DNA from: UBA8950 sp034411635
Lineage (GTDB): Bacteria; Chloroflexota; Anaerolineae; Anaerolineales; Villigracilaceae
Direction: 5' to 3'
DNA: 10,885 nucleotides
Assembly: GCA_034411635.1 (NCBI GenBank)
Contig: DAOUML010000155.1
Coordinates: forward strand, 1 to 10,885
Shown here: in pieces, positions 1 to 6,843 of the stretch
How positions within the stretch are numbered: the stretch's first letter is position 1
Layout: every line of letters starts with the position of its first letter
Notes under the pieces: generated by a model
What the model saw: only the letters and a program-made list of their open reading frames with translations
Database searches by the model: none
Told to the model about the DNA's origin: nothing
Made by a program: the position numbers and the translations under genes

Positions 1-776
<776 letters not shown>

Positions 777-851
777 ATTTTTCACCCTTACGGGTGTTAA
801 GTTTATGTTACGGAGTAAAACGACAGGGTTGTCGTACTTCCTATCACTTTT

Positions 852-867
852 CAGTTGTCAAGGTTCT
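852..867 (-). promoter_or_regulatory. boxA-like antitermination element in the rrn leader
   Basis: Minus-strand AGAACCTTGACAACTG resembles the leader element found ahead of many bacterial 16S genes (TGTTCTTTGAAAACT in Bacillus), which recruits Nus factors. It lies downstream of all three predicted promoters and so would be in every leader transcript. The match is partial, and a second boxA-like word lies at 909-919. Confidence 0.35.
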
Positions 868-885
868 GTCAACCAAGCGGGCTGT

Positions 886-914
886 ATTCTACCCGCAATT
901 CGTTGGCCTGTCAA
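886..914 (-). promoter_or_regulatory. rrn promoter P3 (proximal)
   Basis: Minus-strand TTGACA (909-914) and TAGAAT (886-891) are separated by 17 bases, with a predicted start near 879, about 100 bases before the 16S gene. The -35 hexamer is embedded in TGCTCTTGACA (909-919), which also resembles the boxA antiterminator TGCTCTTTAACA, so in longer transcripts from P1 and P2 the same bases could act as RNA. Confidence 0.7.
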
Positions 915-1075
915 GAGCATCCGAGAGATAAATCAACCGATGTCTTCATAACTTCAACATCGGCACACCAGACTTCCAAACCGGACGGCTCAGCGTCTCT
1001 GGCGGGACTGATTACTCTCTAAGTTGTTATCGATTTTCCCGTGGGCTAAATCGTTTTTTCGTGACTGGCTTATCT

Positions 1076-1103
1076 ATTATATTCAAGCCGTTCTTTTTGT
1101 CAA
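1076..1103 (-). promoter_or_regulatory. rrn promoter P2
   Basis: Minus-strand TTGACA (1098-1103) and TATAAT (1076-1081) are separated by 16 bases. Both hexamers match the sigma70 consensus perfectly, with a predicted start near 1069 and about 290 bases of leader before the 16S gene. Tandem strong promoters are typical of rRNA operons. Confidence 0.85.
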
Positions 1104-1187
1104 GGGTTTTTTCTGACCAATTTTCAAACTCGTTTTCTCGTTTGTTTTTGTCTGACAAACTCTCTTTGTTTTGTACGGCGAAGCCGA

Positions 1188-1215
1188 ATTATACGCAGGG
1201 CTTGAAATAAGTCAA
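1188..1215 (-). promoter_or_regulatory. rrn promoter P1 (distal)
   Basis: Minus-strand TTGACT (1210-1215) and TATAAT (1188-1193) are separated by 16 bases, giving a predicted start near 1181. It lies just downstream of the sbcD-like stop codon, with AT-rich sequence upstream. The -10 is perfect and the -35 has one mismatch to the sigma70 consensus. Confidence 0.8.
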
Positions 1216-1235
1216 GGGAATTCAAGACCAAATTT

Positions 1236-1270
1236 GATTTTTTAAGGTTGAAAAACGATTCTTTAAGGTT
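1236..1270 (-). repeat. two 14-bp direct repeats, 21 bp apart, upstream of rrn P1
   Basis: On the minus strand AACCTTAAAGAATC (1257-1270) is followed by AACCTTAAAAAATC (1236-1249), 13 of 14 bases identical with a 21-bp offset. The first copy overlaps the sbcD-like stop codon. Their centres fall about 62 and 83 bp upstream of the predicted P1 start, on one face of the helix, so they could be activator sites. This is inference from spacing only. Confidence 0.4.
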
Positions 1271-2504
1271 CGTGCGGGTTGCTTGTATCGGCGAGCACTT
1301 CCTGGGCCAGCGTTTGCAATTTTTCGGTCTCATCTGAGCCGAGGCGAAGGCTTTTCCAGTAGGTTTCGAGTAATTCGAGCGGGGCGAGGGCGGCAATCGA
1401 TTGGTCAGACGGCAGGCGCACACGGGCATCGATTTGCGGGCGTTTGACAAAGTGGAATTCAAGCGCGGATTTGGCGCGCTCGCGCAGGGCAAATTCGTCG
1501 ATGAGTTTCTCCAAATCACGGGGATACTCGACCACCAGACGCACAATCGCGCCAGATAGATGGCTTGCTTCCGGCAAAGCGGCGATTAATCTGGCGGTCA
1601 GGTTCTCTCCCGATTCGACGCGGACGAATTTATCAATAAATGGGCGCACCCCGGCAAGTTTATGCCAGTGGACACGGGTTTGCCCTTTTTCAACCTCGGC
1701 GATGACGAAAAATTTATCGTCTTTTGCTTCGCCGAAATCGACCCGCTCAATGGAGCCAGGGTAGATAACCGGCGGATGCTGGCCTTCGTTGAGGTTTTGG
1801 GGTTTGTGAATATGCCCCAGGGCGACATAATCGAGCCGGGGATTTTTGACCATTGAGCCGGAAAGTACCAGATCATTGCCGAGCATGACCATGCGCTCGC
1901 CGCCATAGACGGCGCCCTGCACCGAGGCATGGGCCGTCAGCACCAGCGGGAGGGATGAATCGGCCTGGTCGAGGTAGGATTCGAAAAGTTGCGTCAGACG
2001 GGATTCGAGTTCGGTGTAGATGTCGGCGCTTTCGGCGGCATCGGCTTCAAGAGTGGCCATCAACCCGGAACGGGAGACCCAGGGCAGGCCAATAATGCTT
2101 AACGGGAGTCCGCCCAGGTCATCTGGGGTGAGTAGTTGGGGCTTGGAAATGACGCGCACGTTGGGGACGTGGAGGGTCTCAAATTCCTGGATGGCATGCG
2201 CGCGTCCGATGGCGGGGGAAAGGTCATGGTTGCCGACAAGGAGGATGGTCTGAATTCCGGCCTGGGAGAGGCGGATGATTCGTTTGCCCCATTCGCGTTG
2301 AAAGGTTGGGGCGGGGGAGCGGTCTTTGTAGGCGTCTCCGGCAAAGATGACGAGGTCGACCTTTTCGTGGATGGCGGTTTCGACGATTTTATCGAGCGAT
2401 TTGAGGAAATCGAGCACGCGCACGGGTAGTCCGGTTTGGGGGTCGTGGCGGCCATAGTTGGCCATGTCGATATGGGCGTCGGCAAAGTGGAGAATTTTGA
2501 GCAT
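1263..2504 (-). CDS. sbcD: SbcD/Mre11-type DNA exonuclease subunit (metallophosphoesterase)
   Basis: A 413-residue calcineurin-like phosphoesterase of the SbcD/Mre11 group. In known members this subunit pairs with the SbcC/Rad50 ATPase and, using two Mn ions, degrades DNA ends and cleaves hairpins in the cytoplasm. The metal-binding motifs are all present in order: DAHID (D9, H11), GDAYKD (D57), GNHD (N92, H93), TAH (H192) and GHIH (H231, H233). The second half (about 270-413) would be the capping and SbcC-binding part. Length is normal for SbcD. The start ATG at 2504 lies nine bases after the upstream C39 gene's stop, so the two are probably co-transcribed; the ribosome-binding site is weak. 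No sbcC lies downstream, where the rRNA promoters begin. Unusually for SbcD, its neighbour here is an extracellular peptidase. A related DNA-repair phosphoesterase of the YhaO type cannot be excluded. Confidence 0.88.
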   Translation of the reverse strand: MLKILHFADAHIDMANYGRHDPQTGLPVRVLDFLKSLDKIVETAIHEKVDLVIFAGDAYKDRSPAPTFQREWGKRIIRLSQAGIQTILLVGNHDLSPAIGRAHAIQEFETLHVPNVRVISKPQLLTPDDLGGLPLSIIGLPWVSRSGLMATLEADAAESADIYTELESRLTQLFESYLDQADSSLPLVLTAHASVQGAVYGGERMVMLGNDLVLSGSMVKNPRLDYVALGHIHKPQNLNEGQHPPVIYPGSIERVDFGEAKDDKFFVIAEVEKGQTRVHWHKLAGVRPFIDKFVRVESGENLTARLIAALPEASHLSGAIVRLVVEYPRDLEKLIDEFALRERAKSALEFHFVKRPQIDARVRLPSDQSIAALAPLELLETYWKSLRLGSDETEKLQTLAQEVLADTSNPHEP

Positions 2505-2513
2505 CGAATCTCG

Positions 2514-3890
2514 CTATGGAGAAATGCCCCACAGGTTCAGGAAGAAGAGTCCATCCTGAAAATTGGGGTTGAGGCGCACGGCTTCGCGCATATCGGCAAA
2601 GGCGGCGGCAGAATTGCCCAGGGCGTCAGAGGCGCGCGCGCGCCAAAAGAGGCTTTCTTCGAGGGTGGGGCCAGTGGAGGGGGTTGAGAGGGTGAATTCT
2701 GCCAGGTTGAAGACATCCTGGTAACGCCCGGTTTCATAATAAGCGCGGTATGGCCCGGTTTGATACCAGAGCATACGGTAGGGGCGGTTGACCGTTTCGG
2801 CGTCGAGGGCTTCGTAAAGGCTGAAGGATTTATCGTAAGCGGCGGCGGCTTCAGCAAATTGTCCCAGTTGAAGGTGGCTGGTGCCTTTGTTGAACCAGGC
2901 AAAGTACAGATTGATGCCTTGCAGAGCGGTAATTTCTTCTTCGGCAACCTTTAAGGCATGTTGATAGGCCCAGGGTTCTTGAGACAGCGGGCCGAGAATG
3001 GCCTGTACTTCGCCCTCACGTTCGAGCGGGTAGACGAGCATGAATAGGTAGTTGAAGGATCGCCAGCCTTCAGCTAGTTCGTCATATTTGATGCGCCTAT
3101 CGATGCGCGGTTTTTCTTCGTTGCGATAGTAGGAATCTTGCACGATGAAGACTTGCTCGGCGTCGTCGTAACCGGTGACAAAGAGGTAGTGGCCCATCCA
3201 GGTAAATTTGCCCTGGGTATCGCGCTCGTAGTAGCCTTTTTCGATAATCGGGGGAAAGCCAGCATTTACCAGGGCTTTGAGGGTTTGCAAATCGCCGCCA
3301 TGCCGGATAAGAGCGGCGTAATCGGTATGGTTGAGGACGAACTCGACCATTTCAGCGGGCATGACGTTGAGGTCGAGGCGTCCGCGTTCGATGAGATCTT
3401 TGTTCGGGTCGACAAAGCCGGGCTTGATAACCATGGCGACCTGGTCGCGCAGGGCGTCTGTTTTTCCGGGCAGGCCCGCCCAGCCCCAGAATTTGAGGGC
3501 CATGGTCAGGTTGGCGGGAGCGCAATAGTTCCAACGTCCTTTTTGGTCGACGTAGAATTGACCGCCGCGCAGATTGGCGCGCTCAGGCAAGGGCGTGGGG
3601 GTGATGGTTGGGGTGGCAGTAGGAAGGACTGGGGTGGCAGTTGGCTCGAAAACCGGGGTGGTGGTAGGGGCCGAAATGATGGTTACGCCAGGGGCGGGCA
3701 GGTCGGCGGGGGCCTGCGGCACAAAGACCCGCTCGGAGGGTGGGTTAAGGCGGTATTGAATTTCGGCGCGCAAGTTGTCGATGCGCCAGGCCAGGCGGGC
3801 GTTGATAAACGGCACGTTGTAGAGAACAACTGCCAGCAGCAGCCCGGCCAGCAAGCCGAGCAAAATTTGTATTTTTCGTTGTTTAAGCAT
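2514..3890 (-). CDS. membrane-anchored C39-family (papain-like) peptidase with C-terminal TPR region
   Basis: Counting from the ATG at 3890 gives 458 residues. The order is a short basic start, one membrane segment (about 8-25), a soluble spacer, a Thr/Pro-rich linker (about 75-103), a peptidase_C39_2-like domain and a TPR-like helical tail (about 330-445). The candidate catalytic residues are Cys123 in WNYCAPANL, His234 in MGHYLFVTGYDD and Asp252 in IVQDSYY. The topology predicts an external peptidase domain held by an N-terminal anchor. Substrate is unknown; unlike bacteriocin exporters it has no ABC or transporter domain. A longer TTG start at 3923 exists, but it lies within the preceding gene's terminator hairpin. 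The ATG sits seven bases after an extended -10 promoter, so the mRNA is probably leaderless. The gene is followed within nine bases by the sbcD-like gene. Confidence 0.8.
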   Translation of the reverse strand: MLKQRKIQILLGLLAGLLLAVVLYNVPFINARLAWRIDNLRAEIQYRLNPPSERVFVPQAPADLPAPGVTIISAPTTTPVFEPTATPVLPTATPTITPTPLPERANLRGGQFYVDQKGRWNYCAPANLTMALKFWGWAGLPGKTDALRDQVAMVIKPGFVDPNKDLIERGRLDLNVMPAEMVEFVLNHTDYAALIRHGGDLQTLKALVNAGFPPIIEKGYYERDTQGKFTWMGHYLFVTGYDDAEQVFIVQDSYYRNEEKPRIDRRIKYDELAEGWRSFNYLFMLVYPLEREGEVQAILGPLSQEPWAYQHALKVAEEEITALQGINLYFAWFNKGTSHLQLGQFAEAAAAYDKSFSLYEALDAETVNRPYRMLWYQTGPYRAYYETGRYQDVFNLAEFTLSTPSTGPTLEESLFWRARASDALGNSAAAFADMREAVRLNPNFQDGLFFLNLWGISP

Positions 3891-3897
3891 GTAGGAG

Positions 3898-3906
3898 ATT
3901 ATAACA
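3898..3906 (-). promoter_or_regulatory. extended -10 promoter giving a probable leaderless mRNA for the C39 peptidase gene
   Basis: The minus strand reads TGTTATAAT, a TGn-extended -10 with a perfect TATAAT (3898-3903). Seven bases (CTCCTAC) separate it from the ATG at 3888-3890, so transcription should begin at or within a base of the start codon. There is no good -35 at 16-18 bases, which an extended -10 can tolerate, and no Shine-Dalgarno sequence. The T-run of the upstream terminator merges directly into this element. Confidence 0.6.
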
Positions 3907-3949
3907 AAAATGATAAGGGGCAACCCGGTGGGGCGCCCCTTATCATTTT
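3907..3949 (-). terminator. Rho-independent terminator of the R3H ATPase gene
   Basis: A perfect 15-bp stem, with arms AAAATGATAAGGGGC and GCCCCTTATCATTTT (3935-3949 and 3907-3921), encloses a 13-base loop. On the minus strand the 3' arm ends in TTTTT, continued by GTTAT. The 5' arm overlaps the last two bases of the ATPase stop codon (3948-3950), so the hairpin starts inside the gene. The arms are flanked by A and T tracts, so it could also fold from the other strand, but no plus-strand gene uses it. Confidence 0.85.
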
Positions 3950-5564
3950 AATCCCTAAAAATTCTTACATAGCGACGCGGCTCTTTGCCATACGAATGGC
4001 TGACAAGGTCGGCGGCGCGGGCCATTTCGTGCTGAATGCGGCGAATGACCGGGCTGGCGGGCGGCATATCAACATAGCGTTCGCCATTCAGCACCGCCGC
4101 GATGGCCTGCTGGGTAACGTTGCGGGCGTCGTCGCCTTCGCTGCTGTTTTCGACGCGCAAATTGAGGTTATACAGGTCGCTGAGAAACTGCTCCATCTGG
4201 CTGACGGTGTTGGCGCGCAAGACGTAAATAGGCATGCCGCGACTTTCGGCTTCGACGATGGGTTGTTGGCGATTGCGATAGTAAGCCCGCAAGGTAATCA
4301 GCGCGTCGGCTTCGGACGGCTCACGCACCACGATGGCTGGCACGCCCAGGCGCTTGGCGGCCTGCATCAGACGGTTGCGCGCCACGCCATAGGGGTAAAT
4401 TTTGACGGTTGGGAGCGGGGCACGGGGAGAACTTTCGGGGATGCGGGGTTCGGTATTCGATGTGCGATATTCGCCATTCGTTATTCGATACTCGTTATTC
4501 GGCGTTCGAATTTCGACTTTCGACTTTCGAGTATCGAGTATCGACTTTCTCGTATCGACTTTCGGCGCTTTCTCGACCCGTATCTTGCCCTCTTCATCCC
4601 GAATCCGATTCTCGGCTGGCAGCGGGTAGCCGCGCAGGAAGGAATCAACCGCTTCGGTCACGTCGGCGTGAATGGCGAACTGGTCGCGGCTCTGGATTTC
4701 GATCAGCACATCAAAAGTCGGCGGGGCGCGGCGTTCCAGGACGGTTTTCTGCGTGCCGCGGCGGCGGGCTTCCTCGTCGGACAGGGTGACGGCTTCGATG
4801 CCGCCGACGAGGTCTGAAAGGGTCGGGTTTTGGAGCAGGTTGTCGAGGGTCTGGCCGTGGGCGGTGCCAATCAGTTGCACGCCGCGCTCGGCGATGGTGC
4901 GGGCGGCCAGGGCTTCGAGTTCGCGTCCAATTTCATCGATGACGATGACTTCGGGGTTGTGGTTTTCGACCGCTTCGATCATCACTTCATGCTGAAGGGT
5001 GGGAATTTTGACCTGCATGCGGCGCGCGCGTCCGACAGCCGGGTGCGGCACGTCGCCATCGCCGCCGATTTCGTTGGAGGTATCGACGATGACCACGCGG
5101 CGGGTCTCGGCAAGAATGCGGGCGGCTTCGCGCAGCAGGGTGGTCTTGCCCACCCCTGGGCGGCCCAAAATCAAGACGGATTTACCGCTCTCGATGACAT
5201 CCTGAATAATGTCGATCGTCCCGTACACGGCGCGGCCCACCCGCAACGTGAGGCCGACAATGGCCCCGCGCCGGTTGCGGATGGCGGAGATGCGGTGCAG
5301 GGTGCGTTCGATGCCGGCGCGGTTATCGGCGTCGAAATCGCCCAGGCCGGCAACGGTTTGGGCGATTTCTTCGGCAGTGATTTCGCTCTCGCGCAGGGTC
5401 ACTTCGCCGTCGGTGAAGCGAGCGGTGGGAATACGGCCCAAATCAAGGATGATTTCGAGCAGTTTGTCGTAATGGTTGGCTTTATGAACGGCTTCGACAA
5501 TGCTCGCAGGTAAGACATTGAGCAGGGCGTCGAGATCGTCGGTAATTCGGCGTTGGGTGTTCAT
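3948..5564 (-). CDS. Ycf45/R3H-domain AAA ATPase (SpoIIIAA-like), with a heptad-repeat linker
   Basis: A 538-residue protein counted from the ATG at 5564. It opens with ITDDLDALLNVLP, the conserved start of the Ycf45 group, which supports this start over the GTG at 5690. The P-loop ATPase core has Walker A GRPGVGKTT (about 134-142), Walker B VIVIDEIG (206-213) and the downstream GTAHG motif. It resembles SpoIIIAA and secretion-type ATPases. The C-terminus carries an R3H domain (R508-x3-H512, ending near RRYVRIF), which in other proteins binds single-stranded nucleic acid. The cellular role of this family is not established; a nucleic-acid-handling ATPase is the reasonable reading. Residues about 336-377 form six 7-residue repeats of the form x-[DE]-x-R-x-x-x, encoded by a heptamer DNA array. 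A hairpin terminator overlaps the stop codon. The ribosome-binding site is weak (GGA). Confidence 0.85.
   Translation of the reverse strand: MNTQRRITDDLDALLNVLPASIVEAVHKANHYDKLLEIILDLGRIPTARFTDGEVTLRESEITAEEIAQTVAGLGDFDADNRAGIERTLHRISAIRNRRGAIVGLTLRVGRAVYGTIDIIQDVIESGKSVLILGRPGVGKTTLLREAARILAETRRVVIVDTSNEIGGDGDVPHPAVGRARRMQVKIPTLQHEVMIEAVENHNPEVIVIDEIGRELEALAARTIAERGVQLIGTAHGQTLDNLLQNPTLSDLVGGIEAVTLSDEEARRRGTQKTVLERRAPPTFDVLIEIQSRDQFAIHADVTEAVDSFLRGYPLPAENRIRDEEGKIRVEKAPKVDTRKSILDTRKSKVEIRTPNNEYRITNGEYRTSNTEPRIPESSPRAPLPTVKIYPYGVARNRLMQAAKRLGVPAIVVREPSEADALITLRAYYRNRQQPIVEAESRGMPIYVLRANTVSQMEQFLSDLYNLNLRVENSSEGDDARNVTQQAIAAVLNGERYVDMPPASPVIRRIQHEMARAADLVSHSYGKEPRRYVRIFRD
4448..4566. repeat. 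array of ~17 degenerate heptamers, consensus (A/T)TTCGAN, inside the ATPase gene
   Basis: Read on the plus strand in sevens from 4448, the units include GTTCGGT, ATTCGAT, ATTCGCC, ATTCGTT, GTTCGAA, TTTCGAC (twice running), TTTCGAG, TATCGAG, TATCGAC and TTTCGGC. There are 17 consecutive 7-base units, almost all with TCG at positions 3-5. Three heptamers make 21 bases, so the minus-strand gene reads them as 7-residue repeats (EYRITNG, EYRTSNT, VDTRKSI, LDTRKSK). The array lies in the linker between the ATPase core and the R3H domain, where an in-frame insertion would be tolerated. Confidence 0.85.
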
Positions 5565-5626
5565 GGGTTTTTCCGGGTAGGGTTCAGGTTTCAGGTGTTG
5601 GGTGCTGCGGTGAGCAGATGAATCAA

Positions 5627-5656
5627 AGTTTAGCACAGATTGGGGGAAGAATACAA
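5627..5656 (-). promoter_or_regulatory. possible promoter of the R3H ATPase gene
   Basis: Minus-strand TTGTAT (5651-5656) and TAAACT (5627-5632) are separated by 18 bases, with a TG one base ahead of the -10. It lies about 60 bases upstream of the chosen ATG at 5564, which would leave the in-frame GTG at 5690 upstream of the transcript. The hexamer matches are only moderate. Confidence 0.35.
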
Positions 5657-5703
5657 ATGCGCGGAGTGGGTTCAAATCTAAAATTAACACGGGAGATTAT
5701 CGA

Positions 5704-5749
5704 AAGATAGCCTATTGGCGCGGCTTGCGCTGCGCCAATAGGCTATCTT
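5704..5749 (-). terminator. 18-bp perfect inverted repeat downstream of the aldo/keto reductase gene
   Basis: The arms AAGATAGCCTATTGGCGC (5704-5721) and GCGCCAATAGGCTATCTT (5732-5749) are perfectly complementary around a 10-base loop. The hairpin begins about 26 bases after the reductase stop codon, the expected place for its terminator. However, the minus strand after it reads TTTCGATAAT, so the usual T-run is nearly absent. It may be a terminator of moderate strength, an mRNA-stabilising hairpin or an intergenic palindromic repeat. Confidence 0.6.
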
Positions 5750-5775
5750 CTCTGAATATCTATGCCAAAGAAACG

Positions 5776-6744
5776 CTATGAATCTTTGCCAATCAGGGCA
5801 TCAATTTGGGCCATCACTTCAGGGGTTAGTTTGGGCAGCACCTCAAGGGCCTTCATGTTCTCATGCACCTGAGCAACCCGGCTGGCCCCGGTAATGACTG
5901 TGCTGACGTTGGGGTTTTTGGCGCACCAGGCAATCGCAAATTGAGCCAGCGAGCAGCCCAGGCCATCGGCAATTTCTTGCAGTTTGCGCACCTTTTCGAT
6001 GCGGGCCTGGTCGCTCAGGGCGTCACGGAGCCACTCGTAGCCGGGCAACGCGCCGCGCGAATCGGCAGGGATGCCGTTGTTGTACTTGCCGGTCAGCAAC
6101 CCGGAGGCCAGCGGACTCCAGGTCGTGGTGCCAAGGCCGATGTCTTCATACAGGCGGGCATACTCATCTTCAACGCGTTTGCGCCAGAAAAGGTTGTACT
6201 GCGGTTGTTCCATGGTCGGTTTGTGCCAGCCATACTTGTCGCAAACGCTCCAGGCGGCGCGGATTTCGTCCGCGCTCCATTCCGAAACGCCCCAGTAAAT
6301 GGCGCGGCCCGAAGCGACGATGTCGTGCATGGCCTGGGCCGTCTCTTCGATGGGGGTTTCGGGGTCGGGGCGGTGGCAAAAGACCAGGTCGATGTAGTCC
6401 AGGTCAAAGCGTTTGAGCGAGGCGTCCATCGCCTCCATCAGGCGTTTGCGGTTGAGGGTGTTTTGTTCGTTGACCCCTTTGTGCAAGCCCCAGAAGAACT
6501 TGGTCGAGACGAGGTAACTGCTGCGCCGCCAGCCCAATTTCTTAAGGGCCGCACCCATCACTTCTTCCGATTTTCCGCCAGCGTACACTTCGGCATTGTC
6601 GAAAAAGTTGACGCCAGACTCATAAGCGGCAGCCATCATTTCAGCGGCGGCATCAATGTCGGCCTGATTGCTAAACGTGACCCATGACCCAAAAGATAAA
6701 AGGCTTACTTTGATGCCAGATTTTCCTAAACGGCGGTATTCCAT
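5776..6744 (-). CDS. aldo/keto reductase, voltage-gated K+ channel beta-subunit-like (AKR6 type)
   Basis: A 322-residue cytoplasmic NADPH-dependent oxidoreductase that would reduce aldehydes or ketones in a TIM-barrel fold. The catalytic tetrad is visible: D49 and Y54 in NFFDNAEVYAGGKSEE, K82 in VSTKFFWG, and H124 in DLVFCHRPD. The WSPLASGLLTGKY segment and the C-terminal ITGASRVAQVHENMKAL segment (cofactor phosphate binding) are those of the Kv-beta/YghZ-like group. Length and both ends are complete. The start is well supported by AAGGAG six bases ahead of the ATG at 6744, the best ribosome-binding site in the window. It stands alone between the ZIP gene and a hairpin. The true substrate cannot be read from sequence. 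Confidence 0.92.
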   Translation of the reverse strand: MEYRRLGKSGIKVSLLSFGSWVTFSNQADIDAAAEMMAAAYESGVNFFDNAEVYAGGKSEEVMGAALKKLGWRRSSYLVSTKFFWGLHKGVNEQNTLNRKRLMEAMDASLKRFDLDYIDLVFCHRPDPETPIEETAQAMHDIVASGRAIYWGVSEWSADEIRAAWSVCDKYGWHKPTMEQPQYNLFWRKRVEDEYARLYEDIGLGTTTWSPLASGLLTGKYNNGIPADSRGALPGYEWLRDALSDQARIEKVRKLQEIADGLGCSLAQFAIAWCAKNPNVSTVITGASRVAQVHENMKALEVLPKLTPEVMAQIDALIGKDS

Positions 6745-6788
6745 GTTTGGCTCCTTGTTATTAGATGATTATTGAACCTATGACATTG

Positions 6789-6814
6789 ATTGTACCGCAA
6801 TGAAAGCGCTTACG
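6789..6814 (-). promoter_or_regulatory. candidate -10 and LacI/CcpA-like operator ahead of the aldo/keto reductase gene
   Basis: Minus-strand TACAAT (6789-6794) could be a -10 about 45 bases upstream of the reductase start; no good -35 is present. Immediately upstream, ATGAAAGCGCTTACG (plus strand, 6800-6814) has a perfect AAGCGCTT core in a near-palindrome. It fits the catabolite-responsive consensus WTGNAANCGNWNNCW except at the last base. LacI-family regulators typically bind such CG-centred palindromes. Confidence 0.35.
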
Positions 6815-6843
6815 AGATAATAGTTTTGTTAAGAATTGAGAGG

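Larger units (their letters stand above)
777..1181 (-). other. rRNA operon leader region (no protein gene)
   Basis: About 400 bases of leader transcript between the most distal predicted start site (~1181) and the 16S gene, with no credible coding frame. Minus-strand elements I can see are a hairpin CACCC-GTAA-GGGTG (783-796) with a GNRA-type loop just before the 16S 5' end, a hairpin ACGACA-ACCC-TGTCGT (820-835), boxA-like sequences, and an internal promoter at 886-914. The hairpins are candidates for processing or antitermination structures, but their role is inferred from position only. A 13-bp inverted repeat TTTGTC-A-GACAAA (1147-1159) lies between the two upstream promoters. Confidence 0.75.

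Noticed and set aside
1147..1159. TTTGTC-N-GACAAA inverted repeat between rrn promoters P1 and P2, considered as an operator
   Set aside because: Short and in a low-complexity T-rich stretch; it could easily arise by chance, and no cognate regulator is suggested.
1200..1262. Search for a terminator after the sbcD-like gene
   Set aside because: No stable stem followed by a T-run is visible; transcription may simply enter the rRNA operon.
3891..3923. TTG start adding eleven residues to the C39 peptidase
   Set aside because: The added codons lie in the terminator hairpin and the promoter -10, so they are probably not transcribed as part of this gene.
4448..4566. CRISPR-like reading of the heptamer array
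   Set aside because: Units are seven bases with no spacers and lie inside a coding sequence; there are no cas genes.
3138..4817. 559-residue open frame on the plus strand opposite the C39 peptidase and ATPase genes
   Set aside because: It runs antisense across two well-supported genes and their terminator. Its composition is what the reverse complement of GC-rich codons gives, and it shows no domain.
5565..5690. GTG start adding 42 residues to the R3H ATPase
   Set aside because: The extension has no family similarity and covers the likely promoter; the family's conserved ITDDL start lies just after the ATG at 5564.
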